NCBI GenBank assembly: GCA_016722075.1
Contig: JADKGW010000001.1
Span: 2,480,001-2,544,000 of the forward strand
Source: Candidatus Kouleothrix ribensis
GTDB taxonomy: Bacteria; Chloroflexota; Chloroflexia; Chloroflexales; Roseiflexaceae
Reading direction: 5' to 3'
Length of the DNA: 64,000 bases
The translations under genes were made by a program, and so were the position numbers. The notes below the pieces were generated by a model that saw only the letters and a program-made list of their open reading frames with translations, was not told where the DNA came from and made no database searches. This document shows positions 33,558 through 44,869 of this stretch, in pieces. Positions within the stretch are counted from its first letter, which is position 1, and the number at the start of each line of letters is the position of its first letter.

Positions 33558-35675
33558 ATGCACCCCGAGCTCCAGTCGCGCCTCGAACAGCTTGGCGACG
33601 ATCTGCGGCATGGCGATGTTGACCGGGCCGCGCTGTTCTGGCTGAAGATGTTCGCCGACCAGGCCACTACCCATGGTGGCAGTCTCCGCTCCGACGCGTG
33701 GGTCGACGCCGGGCTGGCGGCCGCACGCACGCTGCCAGGCCTCGACGCGGCTGCACTGGCCCCACGCCGCCGGCTGGTCGAGCACTACGGGCTGTTCCAG
33801 TTCGTGCGTATGAAAGATAGTGCCGTGTTTGCCGGCACGGCGCTGGCCCAGCTCGACTGGCAGCGCAAATATATCGTCGGGCTTGCGCCTGCGTTTGCGG
33901 CCGACCTGCCGGCACTGCGCGGTTGGGCCGAACGCCATTGGGATCAGTTGGGCGGCGTCGATCCAGCCTTCGCCAGGCTCGAGGATCTGCTAGCGCGCTA
34001 CGCGCCGCAGGGCCGCGCCGGCCTGCTCGAGGTGCTGCACGACACACAGACGATCTTTGGCGGCTGGCTGCCGCGCCCGGCGCTCGAGCGCATAGCCGGC
34101 GGGCTGGGCCTGCCGGTGGCCGATGTGTACGGCGTCACCGAGTTCTACGAAATGTTCTACACCCAGCCGGTCGGCCGCAAGATCATTCGCGTGTGCCAGG
34201 ATGCCTCGTGCGCGCTGGCCGGCGCCGACGCGCTGACTGCGGGCATTTGCCGGAAGCTAGGCCTGCGGCCGGGCGAGACCAGCGCCGATGGCGAGTATAC
34301 CGTCGAGCAGGTGCGCTGCCTGGGCCTGTGCGACCACGCGCCGGCCGCGCTGGTCAACCTGCGGCGCTATGCGCCGATCGACCCGGCGCGCCCCGAGCAG
34401 TTGCTGAGCGACGAGCCGCCGCAGCCAGTGCAGCGGATTGGCGGGCAGCTGAAGATCGCGCTGGCAAATGTGGGCGCGATCGACCCGGCCAGCCTCGATG
34501 CATACTACACCCAGGGCGGCATGGCCGCGTTCGAGAAAGCGCTGCAGACAATGTCGCCGGCCGATGTGATCGCCGAGGTCGCCGACAGCAAGCTGGTCGG
34601 TCGGGGCGGCGCGGCCTTCCCGGCCGGCCAGAAGTGGCGGCTCACCGCCAGCAACCCGCCCGGCCCGCGCTATGTGATCTGCAATGCCGACGAGAGCGAG
34701 CCAGGGGCGTTCAAGGATCGCGTGCTGCTCGAGAACGATCCGTTTCGTGTGCTCGAGGGCCTGCTGCTGGCGTGCTACGCGGTCGGCGCCGCGCGTGGCT
34801 TTGTGTATATTCGCGGCGAGTACCGGCCCGGCTACGAGCGCATGGCCGCCGCGCTGAGCACACTCGAGGCAGCTGGCTACACCGGCACAAACATCTTCGG
34901 CAGCGGCTTCAGCTGCACGATCGAGCTGCGGCGCGGCGCGGGCGCCTACATCTGCGGCGAAGAGACCGCGCTGATGGAGAGTATCGAGGGCAAGCGCGGC
35001 TTCCCGCGGCTCAAGCCGCCGTTCCCCACTACTGCCGGGCTGTGGGGCTGCCCAACCGCGATCAATAATGTCGAGACGCTGGCCAAAGTACCACCGATCG
35101 TGCTGTATGGCGGGCGCTGGTATGCCAACCTCGGCACAGCCGACTCGTCCGGCACCAAGCTGTTCGCGGTTAGTGGCTCGGTGCGCCGCCCCGGCGTGTA
35201 CGAGGTGCCGTTCGGCATCCCGCTGCGCCACCTGATCTACGACCTGGCCGGCGGCCCGCACACCGGCCGCGAGATCCAGGCGGTGCTGACCGGCGGTGCG
35301 GCCGGCGCGTTTCTGACCGCCGAGCATCTGAATACGCCGCTCAGCTTCGAGAGCTTCCGCGCCGCCGGCGGCACGATCGGCGCGGGCACCGTCATGGTCT
35401 TCGACGACACTGTGGATCTGCGCATGGTGCTGGCGCGGATCGGCGATTTCTTCGCGCACGAGAGCTGCGGCAAGTGCTACCCCTGCCAGATCGGCACGCA
35501 ACGCCAGGCCGAGCTGCTCGGGCGCCTGGCTCAGGGCACCCGCATCAGCGGCGACTCGATCGCACTGATCGAGCTGGGCCAGGTGATGACCGACGCGAGT
35601 ATCTGCGGGCTGGGCCAGGCCGCCTCGCTGGCGATTGTGAGCGCGCGCAAACGCTGGCCCGAGCTATTCGAGTAG
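33558..35675 (+). CDS. NAD-linked formate dehydrogenase, fused NuoE/NuoF-type diaphorase subunit
   Basis: Protein of 705 aa combining three parts. A helical N-terminal region (about 1-110) resembles nothing I can name. A NuoE-like thioredoxin fold carries 2Fe-2S ligands CQDASC (about 213) and CLGLC (about 254). A NuoF domain has FMN/NAD motifs GRGGAAFPAGQKW (about 347), CNADESEPGAFKDR, GAGAYICGEETALMES, and the 4Fe-4S motif SCGKCYPC (about 636). It passes electrons between NAD and the catalytic subunit encoded downstream, as in FdsGB/HoxF-type enzymes. AAGGAG at spacing 8 sets the start. Confidence 0.9.
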   Translation: MHPELQSRLEQLGDDLRHGDVDRAALFWLKMFADQATTHGGSLRSDAWVDAGLAAARTLPGLDAAALAPRRRLVEHYGLFQFVRMKDSAVFAGTALAQLDWQRKYIVGLAPAFAADLPALRGWAERHWDQLGGVDPAFARLEDLLARYAPQGRAGLLEVLHDTQTIFGGWLPRPALERIAGGLGLPVADVYGVTEFYEMFYTQPVGRKIIRVCQDASCALAGADALTAGICRKLGLRPGETSADGEYTVEQVRCLGLCDHAPAALVNLRRYAPIDPARPEQLLSDEPPQPVQRIGGQLKIALANVGAIDPASLDAYYTQGGMAAFEKALQTMSPADVIAEVADSKLVGRGGAAFPAGQKWRLTASNPPGPRYVICNADESEPGAFKDRVLLENDPFRVLEGLLLACYAVGAARGFVYIRGEYRPGYERMAAALSTLEAAGYTGTNIFGSGFSCTIELRRGAGAYICGEETALMESIEGKRGFPRLKPPFPTTAGLWGCPTAINNVETLAKVPPIVLYGGRWYANLGTADSSGTKLFAVSGSVRRPGVYEVPFGIPLRHLIYDLAGGPHTGREIQAVLTGGAAGAFLTAEHLNTPLSFESFRAAGGTIGAGTVMVFDDTVDLRMVLARIGDFFAHESCGKCYPCQIGTQRQAELLGRLAQGTRISGDSIALIELGQVMTDASICGLGQAASLAIVSARKRWPELFE

Positions 35676-35860
35676 GTGTCTTCGCTTGCCCCCTTGCCCT
35701 CGCCCCTGGCAGGGGCCGGGAACCAATGGTATAGGCCTGCGCGGTAGCTTCGCCGCCGCGCACGACCCATACTACCGATCTGCCGAAGGCGTATGCCGCC
35801 AGCAGCGAACGTCCTAACTCTATGAGTTTGAATAACACGATGCTCCGAGGCACATCATTC

Positions 35861-36238
35861 ATGACTACAATCCTGGTGATTGCGCTTGGCGCCACGATCG
35901 GCGCGGCGGCGCGCTACTACGGCAGCCTGTGGGCGGTGCAGCAGTTTGGGCCGGGCTTCCCGTATGGCACGCTGGCGATCAATGTGGTTGGCAGCTTCAT
36001 CCTGGGCTGCTTCTTGAACCTGGCCGCCGTGCGCCACGACATCGGCCCGCAGCTGCGCCTGCTGGTGGCCACAGGCTTCTGCGGCAGCTTCACCACCTTC
36101 TCGACCTTCAGCTTCGAGGCGGTGGCGCTGCTGAACGCCGGGCGCTACCTGTCCTGCGGGCTGTACCTATTCGGCAGCCTGGCGCTAGGCGTGGCCGCCG
36201 TGATGTTTGGCGCGCTGCTGGTGCGGCTGCTGGCGTAG
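35861..36238 (+). CDS. crcB: fluoride channel CrcB/FluC
   Basis: Dual-topology fluoride exporter, 125 aa, four membrane segments. Signatures: LGATIGAAARYYG, YGTLAINVVGSFILGCFLN and GFCGSFTTFSTFSFEAV (the FTTFST pore Phe/Thr motif). The ATG at 35861 starts the first helix; an in-frame ATG at 35822 adds 13 polar residues. It sits inside the formate dehydrogenase locus, 186 bases after one subunit gene and 116 before the next. I see no crcB-type fluoride riboswitch upstream. Confidence 0.93.
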   Translation: MTTILVIALGATIGAAARYYGSLWAVQQFGPGFPYGTLAINVVGSFILGCFLNLAAVRHDIGPQLRLLVATGFCGSFTTFSTFSFEAVALLNAGRYLSCGLYLFGSLALGVAAVMFGALLVRLLA

Positions 36239-36354
36239 TGAGCAGCCGCAGGCTGATGCGAGGCGCTCAGCTTATCACCGGATCTGCTGGTCTGAATTCC
36301 CAACTCTCGGCCAACCTGTGCAATCCACCCAATTCGTATACCAAGGAGGCTGCT

Positions 36355-37014
36355 GTGTCACACCCTCCCGACGCCCTGGTAGCGCTCACAATCAACGATC
36401 AGGCCGTGCAGGCCGCACCGGGCAGCACCATCCTCGACGCCGCGCAGAGCGTGGGCATCGAGATCCCGACGATCTGCTACCACCCCAGCCTGACGCCCAA
36501 TGCCGTCTGCCGGCTATGCACGGTTGAGGTGCAGGGCGCGCGCACGCTCCAGCCAGCCTGCGTGGTACAGGTGGCGCCGCACATGGTCGTGAGCACCGAG
36601 AGCGAGCGCGTGAATACTGCCCGGCGGGTGATCCTCGAGCTGCTGGCCTCGGCAGTCGACCTGCACGACGCGCCGGCCATCCAGCAGCAGATCGGGCAGT
36701 ATGGCGCTGACGCAGCGCGCTTCGCCGGCGGCAAGCGCCGCGAGATCCCGCTTTACGACGATAACCCATTCTACATCCGCGACTATGCGCAGTGCATCAT
36801 GTGCTGGCGCTGCATCCAGGTGTGCGCCGACGATGTGCAGTTTACCTATGCGCTCACCTGGGGTGGCCGCGGCATCGACAGCCACGTTGCCACAGCCTTC
36901 GGCGAAGACATGCCCGATACCAGCTGCGTGTTCTGCGGCAACTGCGTGGGCGTCTGCCCGACCGGCGCGCTCAAAGGCAAGGTCGAATTTGAGCTAGAGA
37001 GCCACGATCAATAA
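36355..37014 (+). CDS. formate dehydrogenase iron-sulfur subunit (HoxU/NuoG-N-like)
   Basis: Protein of 219 aa with GTG start (CAAGGAGGCTGCT just before). The N-terminal 2Fe-2S ferredoxin domain has CYHPSLTPNAVCRLCTVEV and a fourth Cys in QPACVVQ. Two 4Fe-4S sites follow: QCIMCWRCIQVC and CVFCGNCVGVCPTG. This is the layout of the N-terminal part of NuoG or HoxU, which wires the diaphorase to the Mo/W subunit. Its length shows that the FdhA part is encoded separately, immediately downstream. Confidence 0.9.
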   Translation: MSHPPDALVALTINDQAVQAAPGSTILDAAQSVGIEIPTICYHPSLTPNAVCRLCTVEVQGARTLQPACVVQVAPHMVVSTESERVNTARRVILELLASAVDLHDAPAIQQQIGQYGADAARFAGGKRREIPLYDDNPFYIRDYAQCIMCWRCIQVCADDVQFTYALTWGGRGIDSHVATAFGEDMPDTSCVFCGNCVGVCPTGALKGKVEFELESHDQ

Positions 37015-37061
37015 TCCACAGATGACACAGATTATGGACTTTATCGCTGTAATCTGTGGAT
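37014..37061. repeat. inverted repeat between HoxU-like and fdhA genes
   Basis: ATCCACAGAT (37014-37023) pairs perfectly with ATCTGTGGAT (37052-37061); an alternative pairing uses CACAGATTA (37026-37034) and TAATCTGTG (37050-37058). It resembles a widespread class of intergenic 'ATCNGCAGAT' palindromes. It ends 15 bases before the fdhA start and could modulate its translation. Confidence 0.6.
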
Positions 37062-37076
37062 GAAGAGGTAATGATT

Positions 37077-39320
<2,244 letters not shown>

Positions 39321-39336
39321 CGGTGCGGCCCATGCC

Positions 39337-40194
39337 TCAGCGCTTGACGCCGCTGAGCGCGATGCCCTCGATGAACTGGCGCTGGGCCACCAGAAATAGC
39401 AGAATCATGGGCGCGATGCTCACCAGCGCCCCGGCCATCATCACCGTCCAGTGCCCCGCGTACTGCGTCTGGAACAGCGCCAGCCCTACCGTCAGCGTAG
39501 TCTTGTTCAGGTCGGCCGGCAGATAGATCAGCGGGCCAAGCAGGTCGTTCCAGGCGCCCAGGAAGCTATAGATCGCCAGCGCGGCCAGCGCAGGGCGCGC
39601 CAGTGGCAGGTAGATCGACCAGAAGATCTGAATAAGCGAGGCACCATCGACGCGCGCGGCCTCGGCCAGGTCGAACGGAATGGTCAGGAAGTACTGGCGC
39701 AGTAGGAAGGTGCCGAACGCGCCACCCCAGAACGCCGGCAGCCAGAGCGGCGCGGCCGTGCCGGTGAGGCCAAGCCACTTGAACAGAATGAAGTTCGGCA
39801 CCAGGGTAATCTGCGGCGGCAGCATCAGCGTGGCCAGCAGGGCCAGAAACAGTGCCCGGCGCGCACGAAAGCGCACTACCGCGAAGCAAAATGCCGCCAT
39901 GGCGCAAGTCAGCAGCTGGCCGGTGGTCGTCAGCATCGCGATCGACAGGCTGTTGATGATCATGCGCGCGAATGGCAGCTTGGCCCACAGCTGTGTGAAA
40001 TTATCGAGCGTGGCCGGGCTAGGGATGAGATTGCGGCTGTACTGCTCGGCCGGCGTCTTCAGCGCGGTCGCGACCATCCACACGAATGGGCCGGCCATCA
40101 CCAGCGCGCCGAGCAGCAGCAGCAGGTAGGCCACCGCGTCGAGCAGCCGGCGCCGCACAGCTGGCGCGGTTGGCAGCAGCCACGGCTTATTCAT
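39337..40194 (-). CDS. sugar ABC transporter permease (MalG-type)
   Basis: Inner-membrane permease, 285 aa, six membrane segments. It has the EAA loop DLAEAARVDGASLIQIFWSI followed by YLPLARPALAALAIYSFLGAWNDLLGP. The start overlaps the upstream permease by 8 bases, so it is coupled. It is the last gene of the leftward carbohydrate operon. No ATP-binding subunit is encoded here; a shared MsiK-type ATPase elsewhere is the usual solution for CUT1 importers. Confidence 0.93.
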   Translation of the reverse strand: MNKPWLLPTAPAVRRRLLDAVAYLLLLLGALVMAGPFVWMVATALKTPAEQYSRNLIPSPATLDNFTQLWAKLPFARMIINSLSIAMLTTTGQLLTCAMAAFCFAVVRFRARRALFLALLATLMLPPQITLVPNFILFKWLGLTGTAAPLWLPAFWGGAFGTFLLRQYFLTIPFDLAEAARVDGASLIQIFWSIYLPLARPALAALAIYSFLGAWNDLLGPLIYLPADLNKTTLTVGLALFQTQYAGHWTVMMAGALVSIAPMILLFLVAQRQFIEGIALSGVKR

Positions 40195-41074
40195 ACACCA
40201 CCCAGCGGCGTTCGAGCCAGAAATACACCAGCGTGAGCGTCAGAATGATCAGCGCCAGCACCAATGCCTGTGCGCTGGCGCTGCCCATGCGGAAGAAATT
40301 GAAGCCGTTGCGATAGATCGAGAACACCAGCGTCGGCGTGTTCGAGGCGCCATTCGGCCCGCGTGTCAGGATGTACACATACTCGAAGGCCTGAAAGGCG
40401 TTGATCGTCGCGATGATCGTCTGGAAGAAGATACTCGGTGTGATCAGCGGCAGGGTGATCCGCCAAAACTGCTGCCAGCCGTTCGCGCCATCGATATTGG
40501 CCGACTCGTAGTATTCGCGTGGGATCGACTTCAGCCCGGCCAGGAAGATGATCATGCCGGTGCCGATCGCGCCCCAGACATTGACCAGCACCACGGCGTA
40601 GAGCGCATACTGCGGGCCAAGCCAGTTGATCGGTTGGCCGCCGATCGACTCGATCAGGTAGTTCAGCACACCGCGGTCTTTGCCGAAGATCCAGTTCCAC
40701 ACCAGACCCACCGCCACCGCCGACGAGACGCTAGGGAGGAAGTAGATCGTGCGGAAGATCGGTATGCCTACCAGCTTGCGGTTCAGCAGGATCGCGATCA
40801 GGAGCGAGAGCAGGACTGTGCCGGGTACGTACATCGCGCTGAAGGCGAAGGTGACGCCCAGCGCGCGGCGGAACAGCGTATCGGTGAGCAGGCCGGTGTA
40901 GTTCGCCCAGCCGGCCCAGCTAGGTGGCGCGATCAAATCCCACTTGAGCAGGCTGATCACGGTCGTCGCGAGCACCGAGCCGATCGCGCCGAACAGCAGC
41001 CCAACCAGCGTGGGCGCCAGCAGCACCAGCAGCCAGAGCCGCTCGCCACCCAGCGGTTTAATCCCGGTCTGCAT
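40187..41074 (-). CDS. sugar ABC transporter permease (MalF-type)
   Basis: CUT1 permease, 295 aa, six membrane helices. The EAA loop reads SIPREYYESANIDGANGWQQ, then FWRITLPLITPSIFFQTIIA. The start at 41074 is selected by CAGAGGAACCT directly upstream; the in-frame ATG at 41110 adds 12 polar residues. It pairs with the downstream MalG-type permease. Confidence 0.93.
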   Translation of the reverse strand: MQTGIKPLGGERLWLLVLLAPTLVGLLFGAIGSVLATTVISLLKWDLIAPPSWAGWANYTGLLTDTLFRRALGVTFAFSAMYVPGTVLLSLLIAILLNRKLVGIPIFRTIYFLPSVSSAVAVGLVWNWIFGKDRGVLNYLIESIGGQPINWLGPQYALYAVVLVNVWGAIGTGMIIFLAGLKSIPREYYESANIDGANGWQQFWRITLPLITPSIFFQTIIATINAFQAFEYVYILTRGPNGASNTPTLVFSIYRNGFNFFRMGSASAQALVLALIILTLTLVYFWLERRWVVYE

Positions 41075-41186
41075 AGGTTCCTCTGGGTGGGCCAGGGCAG
41101 CCCGGCCCATGGCCCACGTCGTGTATTGCCTTCGGCACAGCGGCAGATCGGCTGCGGCCGGCAGCGTGCAAGCGCAGCAGGATTGC

Positions 41187-42521
41187 CTACCGATTCTTGC
41201 TCAACACCTCGTCGGCCTGCGGCACGATCTCGTCGAGCGTTGCGTCGATCGGTTTTTCGCCGTTCCACACCGGCACCAGGCTGTCGCCAACCGTGCTGGC
41301 CCACTCGTCGTAGCCCTTGAACGACGGCTTGGCGCGCGCGAACTGCAGCGAGTCGAGGAATACCTGCTGGTTGATCGGTGCAGTCTTCTGCTTGAGGAAC
41401 ACCGGGCTCTCGGCGATCGATTTGAGGATCGGCACGGCAAAGCCTAGCTCGGTCAGGCGCGTCTGGCCCACGCTGCCGATCGCGAATTTGACGAACTGCC
41501 AGGCTGCGTCGGCGTGCTTTGTGTCTTTCGATACCACAAAGCCGGCGCTGTTCACGCTGGTGGCGCGCGTGGCCGGGCCGGCCGGCATCGGCGCAACGTC
41601 CCACTTGAACGCCAGCTGTGCGTACTGCGGCACCACCCAGTGGCCGATCGTGGTCATGGCTGCGACGCCGGCCGCGAATGGGTCGTTGCCATACTCAGCT
41701 GCGATCAAGGGGCCGGGCACCGATTTGTCTTGCAGCACCATGTCGGCAATAAAGTGCCAGGCATCGCGGCCCTTCCCATCGGCCAGGGTGGTCTTGGCGT
41801 AGTCGGCGCTGAGGATGTCGCCGCCGTAGCCCCACACGGCCGCGCTCCAGAATAGCTCCATGTCCCACAGGTCGGGCGCAAAGCCCCACTGGTCGAGCTT
41901 GCCGTCGCCGTTGGTGTCTTTGGTCAGTTGCTTGGCCGCCGCGCGTAGATCGTTCATGGTCCACGTATCGGTGGGGTAGGCCAGGCCGGCTGCATCGAAC
42001 ATGGCTTTGTTATAGAACAGCACGATCGGCTGTAGATCGCGCGGCATACCGAAGAAGCCATCGGGCCGCCGGTAGGTCGCGAGCGTGTTCGGGTAGATAC
42101 CGTCGAGCAGGCCGGGGGTTTTGTCGATATAGGGCTGCAGGTTGAGTAGCACGCCACGCGCGGCCCAGTCGGGGTAGAGCGGGCCATCCATTGCGAATAC
42201 ATCGGGCGGAGTGCCGCCAGCGTAGAGCGTCTTGAGTTTGTTCCAGTACGAATCCCAATCGCTAACATCGACCTTGACTTTAATGGTTGGGTTGGCCTGC
42301 TGGAAGTCGTCGACGATCTTCTGCCAGACCGCCAGCTCTTCGGGTGCGCCCCACATCATGTAGGTGATCTCGGCCGGCGCAGTGGTGCTGGTGGCCGGGG
42401 TGGTGGCCGCAGCGGGAGCAGCTGCGGATGTGGGCGTGTCTGTGGTGCTGGGCACGGCCGCGCCGCCGCATGCGGCCAGCGCCAGCGCGACGAGCAACAG
42501 TACGAGCAATTTATTGGCCAT
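41187..42521 (-). CDS. sugar ABC transporter substrate-binding lipoprotein
   Basis: Extracytoplasmic solute-binding protein of family 1, 444 aa. Its lipoprotein signal LLVLLLVALALAACGG is followed by a Thr/Ala/Pro-rich tether, then ITYMMWGAPEELAVWQKIVD and PTIKVKVDVSDWDSYWNKLK, the classic start of the MalE-like fold. GTPPDVFAMDG and DLQPIVLFYNKAMFD complete the ligand-site architecture. A strong AAGGAG ribosome site precedes it. The neighbours (SIS isomerase, amidohydrolase) suggest an amino sugar or acylated sugar as substrate. Confidence 0.94.
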   Translation of the reverse strand: MANKLLVLLLVALALAACGGAAVPSTTDTPTSAAAPAAATTPATSTTAPAEITYMMWGAPEELAVWQKIVDDFQQANPTIKVKVDVSDWDSYWNKLKTLYAGGTPPDVFAMDGPLYPDWAARGVLLNLQPYIDKTPGLLDGIYPNTLATYRRPDGFFGMPRDLQPIVLFYNKAMFDAAGLAYPTDTWTMNDLRAAAKQLTKDTNGDGKLDQWGFAPDLWDMELFWSAAVWGYGGDILSADYAKTTLADGKGRDAWHFIADMVLQDKSVPGPLIAAEYGNDPFAAGVAAMTTIGHWVVPQYAQLAFKWDVAPMPAGPATRATSVNSAGFVVSKDTKHADAAWQFVKFAIGSVGQTRLTELGFAVPILKSIAESPVFLKQKTAPINQQVFLDSLQFARAKPSFKGYDEWASTVGDSLVPVWNGEKPIDATLDEIVPQADEVLSKNR

Positions 42522-42537
42522 TCGCGTCTCCTTATAC

Positions 42538-43572
42538 TTACCGGTCGAGCCGCACCACCGCCGTCAGCTGGCTGGGCTGATCGGGGGTGAGCCCGCGCCG
42601 GATGGCACGCTCGTAGGCCAGCATCTGGCCGAATGGCAGGTACAGCGGGCCGCGCACTGGCTCGGCGATATCGGCCAGGGTCACGTCGGCGTCGTGTGTG
42701 CCGATCGACACTGCCTGCGCACCCAGCGCGCGCATCTCGGCCAGCACGGCAGCCTCGTAGGTGTGGATGCTGTCTGAGTGCAGCCCGACGATCAGGGTGC
42801 CGGGCCGGGCCATCGACTGCGGCCCGTGGCGGTACTCGAGGAAATGAAACGGCTCGCTTTCGCTGAGCGACATCTCTTTCATCTTCAGGCTTAGCTCGCA
42901 GGCCAGCCCATAGCGCGCGCCCGAGCCAAGGAAGAAGTAGCGATCGGCGGGTGTGTTCGCGCCCAGCTCGTGCGCCAGGGCCGCGTACGTGCCTAGCAGC
43001 TGGCGCCCAGCCGCCGGCAGCCGCTCAAGCTCGGCCTGGAGCGCCGCGCGCTCACCCCAGGCTGACGCCAACGCTAGGCAGGCCAGCAAGAGCGTGCTGA
43101 ACGCGCGGGTCTGTGCGATGCTCTGCTCTTGCCCGGCCACCAGCACCAGGTTCAGGTCGCCCAGCCGGGCCATCGGCTGATCGGGGTAGCACGAGAGCGT
43201 CAGGATCGGCCCGCGCCCGGCCGCGCGGAATGACTCGATCGCCCGCAGCGTCTCGGTGGTCGCGCCCGAGCGGCTGATCGCCACCAGCATGGTGGGCTGG
43301 CTGGTGGGGCAGCTGCCGGCCGGGTTGAGCCACACCTCCGAAGCCGGCAGCCCGGCCGCCGGCAGCCCGGCCAGCTCGCGCAGCGCTGCGGCGGCGGCCA
43401 GCGCTAGGTAGTAGGTCGAGCCGCAGCCGGTATACAGCACCTGCGATACCGGGTTGGCGCGCAAGAACATGCGTAGCTCATCGCCGCGCGCCTGCAGTAG
43501 CGCCAGTGTGGCAGCCCAGGCGTCGGGCTGTGATTGGATCTCGTGCCAGGTGTAGTCGTTGAACGGGGGCAT
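42538..43572 (-). CDS. SIS-domain sugar-phosphate isomerase/deaminase
   Basis: Two SIS domains, 344 aa, as in the isomerase half of GlmS and in AgaS/FrlB-type enzymes. The first has VLYTGCGSTYYLALAAAAAL and MLVAISRSGATTETLRAIES. The second has YFFLGSGARYGLACELSLKM and KEMSLSESEPFHFLEYRHGP, the catalytic Glu/His region of GlmS-type isomerases. It lacks the glutaminase domain, so it probably deaminates or isomerises an amino sugar phosphate (or a fructosamine phosphate). GAGGT precedes the ATG. It lies 16 bases from the binding-protein gene, in one operon. Confidence 0.9.
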   Translation of the reverse strand: MPPFNDYTWHEIQSQPDAWAATLALLQARGDELRMFLRANPVSQVLYTGCGSTYYLALAAAAALRELAGLPAAGLPASEVWLNPAGSCPTSQPTMLVAISRSGATTETLRAIESFRAAGRGPILTLSCYPDQPMARLGDLNLVLVAGQEQSIAQTRAFSTLLLACLALASAWGERAALQAELERLPAAGRQLLGTYAALAHELGANTPADRYFFLGSGARYGLACELSLKMKEMSLSESEPFHFLEYRHGPQSMARPGTLIVGLHSDSIHTYEAAVLAEMRALGAQAVSIGTHDADVTLADIAEPVRGPLYLPFGQMLAYERAIRRGLTPDQPSQLTAVVRLDR

Positions 43573-43590
43573 TGCATACCTCGTCGGGTG

Positions 43591-44631
43591 CTAGGGTGTT
43601 CTGCGCATGATCACGCGCTCGGCGTTGCGAAAGTACACCTTTTCGAGCACAGCGTCGGGCAGCGCCAGGCCGTAGATATACCAGCGGCCCTGGCGCGGCA
43701 CCAGCGCGTCGTCGTAGCTAAAATACTCGTCGTCGGTCTCGAGGAAGCGGTAGTACAGCCGGTAGGTACTCAAGTCGGCACCGGCGTCGATGCCGAACAG
43801 GATGCGGTCGGCGTGCTGCAGGAAGAAGCGCCGGGCGGTGTAGGGCTGGCGACCCAGCTCGCCGATCCGCGCGCTGATGTCGATATAGAAGTTCGGGCAG
43901 CGCTCAAGCAGCTCGCCGACCCAGGCCAGGTTTTCGGCATAGCAGCCCACGTGCGCGCCGATAAAGTCGGTGCCGGGATGGCGCGCCACCAGGTTGGCCA
44001 GCCCGCGCATAATCGATAGGAACGCTGGGAATGGCGGGCTGGGGAACTGCCAGTCGGGGTGGGCGTGCAGCTCGTCCCAACGCTCGTTGCTGGCGTCGAG
44101 CGGGTCGAAGAAGGCCACCGGGTCGGCGACATGGATCATCACCGGCAGGTCGAGCGCGCCGGCCGTGGCCCACAGCGGGTCGAGCCGCGGATCATCGACC
44201 GCCACCAACCGGCCATGCTGATCGCGCACGTGCAGGCCGAAGGGCTTCCAGATCTTGAGCCCCTCGGCGCCGCGCGCGGCCTGTGCGCGTAAACGGGCGG
44301 CGGCCCACTCGCCAAATTCATCGCCATGCTCGGGCCAGGCCGACCAATCGACGCCGCCGAACACGCGGAAGCGCTCGGGCGCGGCCTGCTTGAACAGCGC
44401 CAGGTGCCGATCGAGTATAGGCTCGCCCCAACCACCATCGAGATCGACCAGCACGCGCACATCGGCAGCATCCATGGCCGCCAACAGCTCGGCCAGCGGG
44501 CGGGCATCCCAGCCGCCGCCAAACTCGGGGCCAAGGTGGTTGTGCGCATCGATCACCGGAAAGCGCGGGTGCTCGACCACGCTGGCGCGGGTTACAAGCG
44601 CCGGACGTGGGCGGTAGTCTGCCAGCAGCAT
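43591..44631 (-). CDS. amidohydrolase-2 family TIM-barrel hydrolase
   Basis: Metal-dependent hydrolase of the amidohydrolase-2 (ACMSD-like) family, 346 aa. The HxH motif lies in FPVIDAHNHLGPEFGG (about residue 30). Strand-end ligands are LPVMIHVADPVAFFDPLD, TDFIGAHVGCYAENLAWVGE and the late RILFGIDAGADLSTYRLYYR (metal Asp). GGAGCGCAT precedes the ATG at 44631. As first gene of the sugar operon it may hydrolyse a lactone or an acyl group of the imported compound; the precise reaction is unknown. Confidence 0.85.
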   Translation of the reverse strand: MLLADYRPRPALVTRASVVEHPRFPVIDAHNHLGPEFGGGWDARPLAELLAAMDAADVRVLVDLDGGWGEPILDRHLALFKQAAPERFRVFGGVDWSAWPEHGDEFGEWAAARLRAQAARGAEGLKIWKPFGLHVRDQHGRLVAVDDPRLDPLWATAGALDLPVMIHVADPVAFFDPLDASNERWDELHAHPDWQFPSPPFPAFLSIMRGLANLVARHPGTDFIGAHVGCYAENLAWVGELLERCPNFYIDISARIGELGRQPYTARRFFLQHADRILFGIDAGADLSTYRLYYRFLETDDEYFSYDDALVPRQGRWYIYGLALPDAVLEKVYFRNAERVIMRRTP

Positions 44632-44658
44632 ATGCGCTCCGTAGTGTGTGGATCAGGT

Positions 44659-44687
44659 ATGCTCACTATAAAGCGCACATGCTCACT
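44659..44687. promoter_or_regulatory. direct-repeat operator over the sugar operon promoter
   Basis: ATGCTCACT occurs at 44659-44667 and again at 44679-44687, exactly 20 bp (two helical turns) apart. One copy overlaps the -10, the other fills the spacer up to the -35. This arrangement suits repression by a dimeric or cooperative regulator. No regulator gene is adjacent. Confidence 0.6.
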
Positions 44688-44693
44688 TGTCAA
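44665..44693 (-). promoter_or_regulatory. near-consensus promoter of the leftward sugar operon
   Basis: On the minus strand: TTGACA (44693-44688), 17 bp, TATAGT (44670-44665), about 34 bases before the amidohydrolase ATG at 44631. Confidence 0.85.
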
Positions 44694-44869
44694 GCGTGCC
44701 GTGATTGTTTCTGAGCGAATATGCAAGCAACCGGGCCTTGCGCTGCATATATAGTGCCCATGCTTCTACAATTAAGGCAGAAATGCGCAGAAACGCGCAT
44801 GCCATGCGGTAGGCCGAGCACCCGCAATGGCAGCCAGCACGTCATCACCAGGCGATCACGCCGCACCGG

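Noticed and set aside
35676..35860. Fluoride riboswitch ahead of crcB
   Set aside because: No GGNGAUG...pseudoknot pattern is visible; only a GCGCGG/CCGCGC hairpin occurs.
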